Assembly: GCF_001610875.1 (NCBI RefSeq)
Contig: NZ_CP011272.1
Span: 5,375,988-5,439,987 of the forward strand
Origin: Pirellula sp. SH-Sr6A
GTDB taxonomy: Bacteria; Planctomycetota; Planctomycetia; Pirellulales; Pirellulaceae
Reading direction: 5' to 3'
Length of the DNA stretch: 64,000 bases
Shown: piece by piece, positions 25,625 through 33,364 of the stretch
How the letters are laid out: each line of letters starts with the position of its first letter
How positions within the stretch are numbered: the first letter of the stretch is position 1
Notes under the pieces: model-generated
Told to the model about the DNA's origin: nothing
Database searches by the model: none
Seen by the model: only the letters and a program-made list of their open reading frames with translations
Made by a program: the position numbers and the translations under genes

Positions 25625-27208
25625 CTAAAAGTTGTAATTCCACTGCGTATAGAAAAAGTTCGCATCTTGGCTGAACAACGCAGAGCCATCGGATCGAGTG
25701 CTCGTCTCGTAATACTTTCCTGCGAAGAAGTGCGAGAACCCCAAAACCAAATCACTTCGTGGGTTCAGTTTGTACGTCCCCATCAGGTCGATTTCGTGAC
25801 CCAGTTCGCGATCACCCACGGTCCCACCGGGATTGAACGAAGCCATGTTGAGCCCATAAGGCCCTTGGTTACCGTTTTCTAAGAACAGATAGTGATACCA
25901 GACGAGTGCGGTGAATTTTTCGGTGGGGTTCAAGGTCAACAAGGAATTGATGTCATGGAGATTGCGCCGACCGAACAGATCCATAAAGCCATTGTATCGG
26001 TGTCCCAATGGGAACAGATGGTTCCAGCCTTGGTTGATGTCATCGTCTCCGCTGGCCCAATCATAGTAGAACCATAGAGTTGGCGTCATGCTCGCCGTTG
26101 ACTTGCCGCCTAATCCCAATGTGATCGAGAATTCGGAGATGCTGGACCCATCTGGATTTCGACCAAGTTGATAGCCTAGTTCGTGATCCCAAAGAAGTCC
26201 GTTGGATTCCCCTTTGATGAGGGAGCCGAGTGTGTGGACATGCAAGTCGGTCGCACTGTTCTCAAACCCGAGATAATATGTATCGATAGTCCCGTTCTCG
26301 ACGACTTTGCTCGAATTGTAAACACCCCAAAGCGCTTGGTCTTGGTTAGGAGTGTCGAAATCATTGGGGCGAACCGTGGCGGGTCTCATCAAAAGCAGAT
26401 CTGTCGTGCGATGATCGTTGGACCAAGTCAACCGTCCCCCTTCAAACGTACGACGCGTGTTGGCCCAATCAAGCGGCGACAGCAGTCTTTGCGCTCCAAA
26501 GAGCAATTCTTGACGACCGTATCGTCCAGAAAGCTTCCCCAGCTCTGAATCAACGAGAACGGCGTCGCCAAACAAGTTCTGGATGTCAAACTCGTTCTCC
26601 TCAATGATGCGAGGAGCGAAATCTTCGAAATGGCTTTTGGCATGTAGGAACTCGGCGTAGACGCGGAAGCGTTCATTGATTCTGTAGTCCGAATAGAGCC
26701 TTGTGCGTTCCAGCAAGAAGTCGTCGTCTCGCCCCGTCAATCCACCGAGCGCAGTTCCAGGGCTCGTATTCACATTTCGCATGTTCCGTTCCGAATGATG
26801 TCGGAGCCGGTACTGTCCACCGATATCCAAACGACCTTGGTCCCCTAGTTCGATCCCCTTCAGTCCTTCACCGAGCTGGCTCCCTTTGTAGTTGGGATCG
26901 TTTAGGTAACTGAAATCATTGAGGTAAAACGGATCCTTGTAAGCCGTACTGACTTTCTTTTTGAGAGCCTCTTTCTTTTTCTTGTCTGCGTCCGCTTTCC
27001 CCGGATTCGCGTCAACGGGAGTTGGAGCTGTTTCGAGCGACTCGGCTGAACCGAGGGCCTCTGGCTGCCCATCGACTTCGCGATTGCCAACTTCAGGTTC
27101 GGTGCTGTGTAGTACCGTTTCCTGTGGGGCTCCCATCGAGAGGGAACTCGTGAGCAGTGCAGAGGCGACACAGAGGCCGGCGGTCGGCAAATAGAAATAC
27201 CATCGCAT
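25625..27208 (-). CDS. Alginate-export (AlgE-like) family outer-membrane porin
   Basis: The 527-aa protein has a signal peptide (about 1-26), then a disordered charged linker with a lysine cluster (ADKKKKEALKKK, about 72-85). A long beta-barrel follows, with typical strands RLDIGGQYRLRHH, LLERTRLYSDYRINERFRVYAE, SGRYGRQELLFGAQR and a terminal aromatic NFFYTQWNYNF. These match the alginate-export porin family. Given its place between a nitrate-sensor-like two-component pair and the divergent nitrate operon, I infer a role in outer-membrane passage of nitrate/nitrite rather than alginate. The upstream 569 bp are shared with nrtA. Confidence 0.72.
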   Translation of the reverse strand: MRWYFYLPTAGLCVASALLTSSLSMGAPQETVLHSTEPEVGNREVDGQPEALGSAESLETAPTPVDANPGKADADKKKKEALKKKVSTAYKDPFYLNDFSYLNDPNYKGSQLGEGLKGIELGDQGRLDIGGQYRLRHHSERNMRNVNTSPGTALGGLTGRDDDFLLERTRLYSDYRINERFRVYAEFLHAKSHFEDFAPRIIEENEFDIQNLFGDAVLVDSELGKLSGRYGRQELLFGAQRLLSPLDWANTRRTFEGGRLTWSNDHRTTDLLLMRPATVRPNDFDTPNQDQALWGVYNSSKVVENGTIDTYYLGFENSATDLHVHTLGSLIKGESNGLLWDHELGYQLGRNPDGSSISEFSITLGLGGKSTASMTPTLWFYYDWASGDDDINQGWNHLFPLGHRYNGFMDLFGRRNLHDINSLLTLNPTEKFTALVWYHYLFLENGNQGPYGLNMASFNPGGTVGDRELGHEIDLMGTYKLNPRSDLVLGFSHFFAGKYYETSTRSDGSALFSQDANFFYTQWNYNF

Positions 27209-27777
27209 TCGTCGAAATCCTTTTCGATTCGATCATCCATCGTCCATTCGGACTCGTCCCCCAGGCAATCCTGAGTGCCAAGTTCGTTTTCTCGTTGTTG
27301 ACCGTCCTTTTGCCGCCGAGGGTCGGAGGCAGCCATCGGCACCCAACTGATTCAAGCTAAAGAAGAAATCGTTTGTCGGCACAGTTTGCCAGACCTACTA
27401 TCCTATGTGGATGCCACGCGAGTGTTAGGAGGGAGCCCAGCGATCATTCTCTGGCCACAGATGGCTTCGTCGTGATCACATTGCCCCGAAGGTCTGCGTT
27501 TCATTTCGTTGCAGTGTGATGAAATCGATGCTTAGAAAGATAGCACGACCCTTCCTCGCGAGAATCTCTGGAATTCTTGATTCGTCCCAATGGCGATCTG
27601 GCGGCCATACCCGCATCGTCAATGGCTAGCGTTCGGTTGCTAATAGAGTCCGATGGTCTTGTACGCGAGAAAGCGGCCTTCGACTGGCATTCCAACTGCG
27701 TATGTAAGGCAACATGAAGTGGTGAGCTCTCCCGATCCACGTGAACCGAAGCATGTTCCCGTTTCCAAAGAGACATC
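27209..27777. other. Divergent control region between porin and nrtA
   Basis: The 569-bp region between the two divergent start codons holds no convincing gene. It contains a good sigma54-like element toward nrtA (27685-27699). Toward the porin there is a near-match on the minus strand, TGGCACTCAGGATTGC at 27265-27280, whose GG-GC spacing is one base too long. No clear stem-loop attenuator or riboswitch was recognised. The spacing suggests long leaders or several regulator sites. Confidence 0.5.
27685..27699 (+). promoter_or_regulatory. Candidate sigma54 (-24/-12) promoter of the nitrate operon
   Basis: TGGCATTCCAACTGC matches the TGGCAC-N5-TTGC consensus at all but two positions and keeps the invariant GG and GC at the required 10-base separation. 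It lies 79 bp before the nrtA ATG. Sigma54 control is common for nitrogen genes. One motif in half a kilobase can still arise by chance. Confidence 0.4.
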
Positions 27778-29055
27778 ATGGTTGTTGAAGTTGATCGAGC
27801 CCCCCGAAGACCTTGCCGTCGCCAGTTGCTCAAGGGAGCGATTGTCGCAACGGCTTCGGCCACCGTTGCTACTTTTCCTTCCTTCACACCAGCGATCTAC
27901 GCCAGCGATTCACCTGAGAAATCAAAGATCAAGTTCGGTTTTATTGCCTTAACCGACTGCTCTCCCTTTGCCATCGCGCACGAGAAGGGCATGTTCAAAA
28001 AGTACGGGCTCGCATCGGAGCCCGTGAAACCTGCAAACTGGGCAGCCGTTCGCGATTCCTTGATCAAAGGCGATATCGATTGCACTCACATGCTTTTAGG
28101 AATGCCAATCGCGAGCACCATCGGCGGTTCGGGATCCAAGGCAGTACCAATGGTTGCACCTTGGATTCTCAATCGAAACGGCCAAGCTATTACGTTGAAA
28201 CAAAGCTGGAAGGGAAAGGTTGCCGGCGACCCCAAATCGCTGAAGCCGCTAGTAGACGAAGCGAAGAAGAAGGGGAAGAGACCGACATTCGCGATGACAT
28301 TCCCCACCGGGACGCATGCCATGTGGCTTCGATACTATCTCGCTGCCGGTGGAGTTCACCCGGACAAAGATGTCGAAATGATTGTCATCCCACCGCCCCA
28401 GATGGTTCAGAACATGAAGATTGGAACCATGGATGGCTTCTGTGTTGGCGAACCCTGGAACGCGCGTGCCATCGCGGAGAAGGTAGGTTTTACGTCGATC
28501 GCAACACAAGAAATCTGGAAGGATCATCCTGAAAAGGTTTGCGCGTTCACGGAAGAGTTTGCAACCAAACATCCCAAAACCGTGAAGGCTGTGTTGAAAG
28601 CGCTTCACGAAGCAAGTGTGTGGCTCGATGATCTCACGAATCGCCCCGAGCAGTGTGCCATTGTCGCCAAGGACTCTTACATCAAATGCAGTAAGGATCA
28701 AATTCTAGGACGTTTGACGGGGAGCATGGACTATGGAGATGGCAGGGTAAAAAACGATCCCGATTACATGATCTTTAGTTCTCGCAACTGCAATTACCCG
28801 CAGACTTCTTATGCGAAGTGGTGGCTCGCACAATTGAGACGCTGGGGAATGATCGAAGCCCCCTCGAGCTACGATGCAGTCGCCGAGCGAGTCATGGTGC
28901 CTGGGTTATACGAAGAAGCGATGCAAGAGATCGGATACAAGCACCTTGGGAAAGACGATCGACCTTGGACCTTGATGGATTCTATCGCGTTCGATCCTCA
29001 GGGTGACATGGAGGCCTACGCATCTGCCTTTTCCATCCACAACATGAAGGGTTAG
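27778..29055 (+). CDS. nrtA: Nitrate/nitrite ABC transporter substrate-binding protein (NrtA/CmpA family)
   Basis: The 425-aa protein binds nitrate (or nitrite) in the periplasm for the NrtBCD importer. It starts with a twin-arginine-like signal (RRQLLKGAIVATAS) cleaved near residue 42. The mature part shows the NrtA/CmpA fold: IKFGFIALTDCSPFAIAHEKGMF, DCTHMLLGMPIAST, TFPTGTHAMWLRYYLAAGG, GTMDGFCVGEPWNARAI and a QTSYAKWWLAQLRRWGMI C-terminal region. The CmpA paralogue binds bicarbonate, but the reductase genes downstream favour nitrate. The ATG at 27778 has a weak AGAGA upstream. It is the first gene of an operon with very short or overlapping junctions through 39114. Confidence 0.93.
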   Translation: MVVEVDRAPRRPCRRQLLKGAIVATASATVATFPSFTPAIYASDSPEKSKIKFGFIALTDCSPFAIAHEKGMFKKYGLASEPVKPANWAAVRDSLIKGDIDCTHMLLGMPIASTIGGSGSKAVPMVAPWILNRNGQAITLKQSWKGKVAGDPKSLKPLVDEAKKKGKRPTFAMTFPTGTHAMWLRYYLAAGGVHPDKDVEMIVIPPPQMVQNMKIGTMDGFCVGEPWNARAIAEKVGFTSIATQEIWKDHPEKVCAFTEEFATKHPKTVKAVLKALHEASVWLDDLTNRPEQCAIVAKDSYIKCSKDQILGRLTGSMDYGDGRVKNDPDYMIFSSRNCNYPQTSYAKWWLAQLRRWGMIEAPSSYDAVAERVMVPGLYEEAMQEIGYKHLGKDDRPWTLMDSIAFDPQGDMEAYASAFSIHNMKG

Positions 29056-29079
29056 CCCTCGAAAGGCTTCCACGTACCG

Positions 29080-30120
29080 ATGAAACCATTCAAGATTCAA
29101 AAGTTTATTGCAGACAACATCTTCTTACCGTCGGTAGGAGTAGGCATCTGTTTGTTGTTTTGGTGTTTCCTCTCTTGGGTCACATGGGATGAAGCGGCTG
29201 GTCAAAGCGACTTTCCGTCTCCCATGACGACCTGGGAGGAGAGCTCGAAGTATTGGATCGCACCTCCGGCCACATACTCCGAGGAGATGGGATTTGGAGC
29301 TCGCATGATGCACCTCGCTTCCTATCCTTTTTCCCGTAATGAAGACGAAGGGTTTGATGGACTAGGATTGGAAGTTTGGAGGTCGCTCAAGCTCGTCGGG
29401 ATGGGGTACTGCGTTGCCATCCTCGCCGCTATACCAATCGGCTTTCTATTGGGAGGTAGCCAAGGTTTCGCAAAGATGTTTGATCCCATCTTTCAGATTC
29501 TTCGACCCATCTCACCGTTAGCCTGGTTTCCATTGGCTGGGCTATTGGTTGTCGCCATCCGCCGATACAACGAAGAGGTCGATGCCACGCAATTGCAGTG
29601 TGTTGTTACTATCGCAATGTGTTCCATTTGGCCAACGATCTTGAATACGGCTGTGGGGGTACGCGCAGTGCCTCAGGATTATCTCAACGTAGCGAAGGTA
29701 CTTCGCTTATCGCCGCTCAAGCTCTTTTCGCGAATCCTGCTACCAGCCACTTTGCCCTACATGTTTACGGGATTCCGGCTCAGCCTAGGAATTGCATGGC
29801 TGGTTATTGTGGCTGCCGAAATGCTCTCGGGAAAGAACGGAATCGGAGCATTCGTCAACATACAGTACCAATCGAGTACTTACGGTCCCATGATCGCCGC
29901 CGTCATCTTGATCGGATTCGTTGGATTTGTTCTCGATCGGTTTATGACAGTGATCGAGAAGAATGCCACATTCCTATTAAGCTGCCCATCGATCGTTTTT
30001 CGTGCGATGCAAGGCCTGCGACTTCAACCGCGATCGACGCGTTCCATCGCATCCAGTTCACTCGGAGCGCATGCGGTTGCCGTGGTCTTAAGCCAGGAGA
30101 ATTCCGATGCCACTGCTTGA
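29080..30120 (+). CDS. nrtB: Nitrate ABC transporter permease
   Basis: The 346-aa inner-membrane permease of the NrtB/SsuC type has about six hydrophobic helices, from [16 protein letters not shown] at the N-terminus to [19 protein letters not shown]. The BPD-permease coupling (EAA-like) loop is visible as [38 protein letters not shown]. There is a 50-residue periplasmic-type insert after TM1 and a Ser/Arg-rich C-terminal tail of about 40 residues beyond the last helix. It begins 24 bp after nrtA and overlaps the next ATPase gene by 14 bp. Confidence 0.92.
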   Translation: MKPFKIQKFIADNIFLPSVGVGICLLFWCFLSWVTWDEAAGQSDFPSPMTTWEESSKYWIAPPATYSEEMGFGARMMHLASYPFSRNEDEGFDGLGLEVWRSLKLVGMGYCVAILAAIPIGFLLGGSQGFAKMFDPIFQILRPISPLAWFPLAGLLVVAIRRYNEEVDATQLQCVVTIAMCSIWPTILNTAVGVRAVPQDYLNVAKVLRLSPLKLFSRILLPATLPYMFTGFRLSLGIAWLVIVAAEMLSGKNGIGAFVNIQYQSSTYGPMIAAVILIGFVGFVLDRFMTVIEKNATFLLSCPSIVFRAMQGLRLQPRSTRSIASSSLGAHAVAVVLSQENSDATA

Positions 30121-30943
30121 ACTCAAAGGAGTATTCAAAGGGTACGGCCGAGGCCCGCAGAGAAGCGAGGTTTTGAGGGACGTCGATTTACACGTCGAAG
30201 AGGGTGAATTCGTATCCATTGTTGGATACTCCGGAACGGGCAAGACGACGCTCCTTTCTCTGTTAGCTGGATTGCGAATCGCAGATCACGGGGAAGTGAA
30301 ATGGCGAGGCGTTGCCATCAATCGGCCTGGGCCCGAGCGAGGGGTGATATTTCAAAACTACTCTCTGTTACCTTGGCTTAGCGTTATCGAGAACGTCCTC
30401 TTCGCTGTGCAGCAAGTCTTTCCGGAATGGCCTCAAACCAGGCAACGAGCCCATTGCGAAAGATATATATCCATGGTCAATCTCTCGCACGCGATCCATA
30501 AGAAGCCAGGCGAATTGTCCGGAGGGATGAAGCAACGCGTCTCGTTAGCTAGAACGCTTGCGATGCAACCCGAAGCGCTCCTCATGGATGAGCCGCTTTC
30601 CGCGCTCGACGCATTAACCCGAGCAAAACTCCAGACGGAGATTTTAAGTATTTGGGATCGCGAACGTCGAACGGTTGTCTTGATCACCAATGACGTGGAT
30701 GAAGCTCTTTTGATGTCGGATCGTGTAATTCCTCTCTTACCAAATCCTCGTGGTGCCACTTTGGGGGACTCCTTCTTTGTCGATATACCTCGTCCAAGAT
30801 CCAGAGACTCCATTGCGCATCATCCATCCTTTAAGAAACTGAAGAAGGCGATCGTTACCGAACTCATGTCTGCTCGCCAACGATCCTACGAGGAATCTGG
30901 AGAGAACGATATGCCATTGGCTTCCACCGTCTCCATAGGATGA
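30107..30943 (+). CDS. nrtC: Nitrate ABC transporter ATPase 1 (H-loop His replaced by Asn)
   Basis: The 278-aa ATPase energises nitrate import as one half of a probable heterodimer with the next gene. It has Walker [11 protein letters not shown]-loop [12 protein letters not shown], signature LSGGMKQR, Walker [13 protein letters not shown], and then LITNDVDEA. The last is the switch region where ABC ATPases normally have THD, so the catalytic H-loop histidine appears to be asparagine. It lacks the C-terminal NrtA-like regulatory domain that cyanobacterial NrtC carries, so the NrtC label reflects gene order only. It overlaps nrtB by 14 bp and is followed after 15 bp by the second ATPase. Confidence 0.88.
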   Translation: MPLLELKGVFKGYGRGPQRSEVLRDVDLHVEEGEFVSIVGYSGTGKTTLLSLLAGLRIADHGEVKWRGVAINRPGPERGVIFQNYSLLPWLSVIENVLFAVQQVFPEWPQTRQRAHCERYISMVNLSHAIHKKPGELSGGMKQRVSLARTLAMQPEALLMDEPLSALDALTRAKLQTEILSIWDRERRTVVLITNDVDEALLMSDRVIPLLPNPRGATLGDSFFVDIPRPRSRDSIAHHPSFKKLKKAIVTELMSARQRSYEESGENDMPLASTVSIG

Positions 30944-30958
30944 GATCCTTCAGCGATT

Positions 30959-31747
30959 ATGCAAAAAAACTATCTCGAGTGCTGGCGACTACGCAAAGAA
31001 TTCAAGACCGATCACGGGCCATTCGTCGCCGTTCGTGACTTTACGCTCAACATGCGTGAGGGGGAATTTGTTTCCATCATCGGACATAGCGGTTGCGGTA
31101 AAAGTACTGTGCTTTCGATGATCGCAGGTCTGCACCAACTCAACGGCGGTGGAATCGTGCTCGATCACCGCGAGGTGCATGATGCAGGTCCGGATCGAGC
31201 AGTCGTTTTCCAATCGCCCCATTTACTGCCGTGGCTAACAGCACTGGAAAATGTGACTCTGGGGCTGGAGCAAGTCGAACCGAGCAAACGGCGATCGGAA
31301 CTTGCGGAGATCGCAGCCGAATGGTTGAAGCGAGTTGGGCTTTCCGCATCCTTGCGAAAGAAACCCACAGAGCTTTCGCAAGGAATGCAACAACGAGTCG
31401 GAATCGCGCGCGCTTTCGCGCTGAAGCCGAAGATGCTGTTGCTCGACGAGCCTTTTGGGATGCTCGATTCACTTACACGGTTCGAGCTTCAGGATGTGTT
31501 GCTCGATGTTTGGAGCCGGTATCAGATTACCACCATGATGGTTACACATGACGTAGACGAGGCGGTACTGCTGAGCGACCGAATTGTCATGATGACCAAT
31601 GGTCCCGATGCGACGATCGGCGACATCGCGACCGTAACCTTACCTCGCCCTCGACATCGCGATACGGTCTTGGAGAGCGGGGACTTCCTCGCACATCGCG
31701 CACATGTCATCGAGTTCCTTGAACACCCCACTGCGAAAGCGGCATAG
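30959..31747 (+). CDS. nrtD: Nitrate ABC transporter ATPase 2
   Basis: The 262-aa second ATPase has canonical motifs throughout: Walker A GHSGCGKST, Q-loop VVFQSPHLLPWL, signature LSQGMQQR (second Gly of LSGG changed to Q), Walker B LLLDEPFGMLD, and H-loop MVTHDVDEA. With the upstream paralogue, whose H-loop histidine is missing, it probably makes an asymmetric nucleotide-binding dimer with one competent site. It shares the C-terminal PRPRHRDTV pattern with its partner (PRPRSRDSI), showing duplication. The DmsBC-like gene starts 9 bp downstream. Confidence 0.9.
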   Translation: MQKNYLECWRLRKEFKTDHGPFVAVRDFTLNMREGEFVSIIGHSGCGKSTVLSMIAGLHQLNGGGIVLDHREVHDAGPDRAVVFQSPHLLPWLTALENVTLGLEQVEPSKRRSELAEIAAEWLKRVGLSASLRKKPTELSQGMQQRVGIARAFALKPKMLLLDEPFGMLDSLTRFELQDVLLDVWSRYQITTMMVTHDVDEAVLLSDRIVMMTNGPDATIGDIATVTLPRPRHRDTVLESGDFLAHRAHVIEFLEHPTAKAA

Positions 31748-31756
31748 GAAGACGCG

Positions 31757-33364
31757 ATGTCTGTCATCGAAGATCGAATCCGAACCCAATTCGCTCCGCG
31801 ATATCTTCGTCTCGAGGATTTGCTGAATGATCAACGCACCATGAGTGCGGTGGATTCGTTTTCTTACTGGCATGAGCAAGCGGACTTGCATCAAGAGGTC
31901 TACCGGGCGTTCGTCCCGATGACGGTACCAGAAGCTGGAGAGCAATACGCGTTCGAAGTGGATTTAGACGCCTGCAGCGGCTGCAAAGCCTGCGTCGTTG
32001 CCTGCCATAACTTGAATGACCTCGACGAGGGCGAGACGTGGCGCAAAGTGGGTACGATCACGAGCACAAAGGCCGATCTGCCCGTGGTGCAACATGTAAC
32101 AACCGCTTGCCATCACTGCGTCGATCCCGGATGTCTCAAGGGCTGTCCTGTCAAAGCGTATGAAAAAGACGAAAGAACCGGAATCGTCAAACATCTCGAC
32201 GATCAGTGTTTCGGATGCAAGTACTGCACGATGATGTGCCCGTACGAAGTACCGCAATACAGCAAGAGACTCGGAATTGTACGCAAATGCGATATGTGCT
32301 CTCAAAGGCTATCGATGGGTGCAGCACCCGCATGCGTTCAAGCGTGCCCGAACGCGGCCATTCGAATCTCGGTCGTGACCCGCGAGCAATGTCGACCGGC
32401 CTCCCGTGAGGAAGCTCTCGTTGCTACCGCGCCCGCCAGTCTCCCTACGCAGCCAACAACCCAATTTAAGACCGCTCGCCGATCGGCTCTGCTCCAATCG
32501 AACACTTCGAACTGGGGACTTCAGTCGCTCGAATCCGCTACGGAATCAGTGCAGGATGGCCACTGGCCTTTGGTCGCCATGTTGACGTTGTCCCAAGCCA
32601 GTGTTGGAGTTTGGTCTTGTTTGTGCATTAGCTCTCCTTCAGGCCCAGTCACCATCGCGCTCGCTTGGTTGGCGACCTTTCTAGGAGTAGTCGGTGTTCA
32701 CGCGGCCCTATTTCATTTGGGACGTCCGCTTTATGCCTATCGAGTGTTTTTGGGTTGGCGAACCAGCTGGCTGAGCCGTGAGGCGATTGGTCTGGGCGCA
32801 TTCATGGCCTCGTCCGTTACCACGTCGGTTGTTATGACACTATCGGCTTTGGGGTTCCAAGGAGTAGGCCTCCTGGTGACTCCTGGAACGTACGCGACCG
32901 GGATACTGGGGTGGATTGGGGCTTACTGTTCCGCCATGATCTATATCGCGACCGGAAGGCGGGTGTGGAGCTGGTCGCGAACGATTTGGGACATGGCTTG
33001 GACCATCCTCGGATTGGGATGCCTGGGCTACGGATCGATCGCTGTGTTGCCCTACGGTTGGATGTGGGGGGCCTGGGCGTTTTCGATGCTTGCCACCATC
33101 CCCAAATGCATCGATTTATGGCGAGGCGACCATGTTCATGACACTTCTGGACAGGATGTGTCAGCGCGTAGCGGGAGATTGATGAGACAGGAATTGATGC
33201 CACAGGTTGGGTGGCTCCTCAATTTGAGTTTCATCACGCTGATAGCCATCTTCATGGAAAGAAATGAGATTGCACTTCTAGGAGCGATCGCCTTTCATGC
33301 CGTTCATCGATGGATTTATTTTGCATCGTGTGTATTTCAACGAATGCCGGGGGCTGCAACATGA
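31757..33364 (+). CDS. DmsB-DmsC-type fusion: four-cluster ferredoxin subunit plus membrane quinol anchor
   Basis: The 535-aa protein joins a DmsB-like iron-sulphur subunit to a DmsC-like membrane anchor. After a 65-residue leader, four cysteine groups appear: CSGCKACVVAC, CHHCVDPGCLKGCP, CFGCKYCTMMCP and CDMC...CVQACP, enough for four [4Fe-4S] clusters. A linker at about 215-255 leads to about eight hydrophobic segments from residue 270 to the end, resembling DmsC. In DMSO reductase these subunits carry electrons from quinol to the molybdenum subunit. Here the next gene, overlapping by ATGA, is the nitrate reductase, so the likely role is quinol-fed electron supply to assimilatory nitrate reduction. 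There is no Tat signal, so the clusters should face the cytoplasm. Confidence 0.88.
   Translation: MSVIEDRIRTQFAPRYLRLEDLLNDQRTMSAVDSFSYWHEQADLHQEVYRAFVPMTVPEAGEQYAFEVDLDACSGCKACVVACHNLNDLDEGETWRKVGTITSTKADLPVVQHVTTACHHCVDPGCLKGCPVKAYEKDERTGIVKHLDDQCFGCKYCTMMCPYEVPQYSKRLGIVRKCDMCSQRLSMGAAPACVQACPNAAIRISVVTREQCRPASREEALVATAPASLPTQPTTQFKTARRSALLQSNTSNWGLQSLESATESVQDGHWPLVAMLTLSQASVGVWSCLCISSPSGPVTIALAWLATFLGVVGVHAALFHLGRPLYAYRVFLGWRTSWLSREAIGLGAFMASSVTTSVVMTLSALGFQGVGLLVTPGTYATGILGWIGAYCSAMIYIATGRRVWSWSRTIWDMAWTILGLGCLGYGSIAVLPYGWMWGAWAFSMLATIPKCIDLWRGDHVHDTSGQDVSARSGRLMRQELMPQVGWLLNLSFITLIAIFMERNEIALLGAIAFHAVHRWIYFASCVFQRMPGAAT

Noticed and set aside
27265-27280. Minus-strand TGGCAC-N6-TTGC toward the porin gene
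   Set aside because: GG to GC spacing is 11 rather than 10 bases; sigma54 promoters are strict on spacing, so I do not list it as a promoter.
33310-33360. Longer nasA start within the DmsBC-like gene
   Set aside because: The ATGA overlap at 33361 gives a start with normal spacing to the Fe-S cysteines; the extra 17 residues lie inside the upstream coding region.
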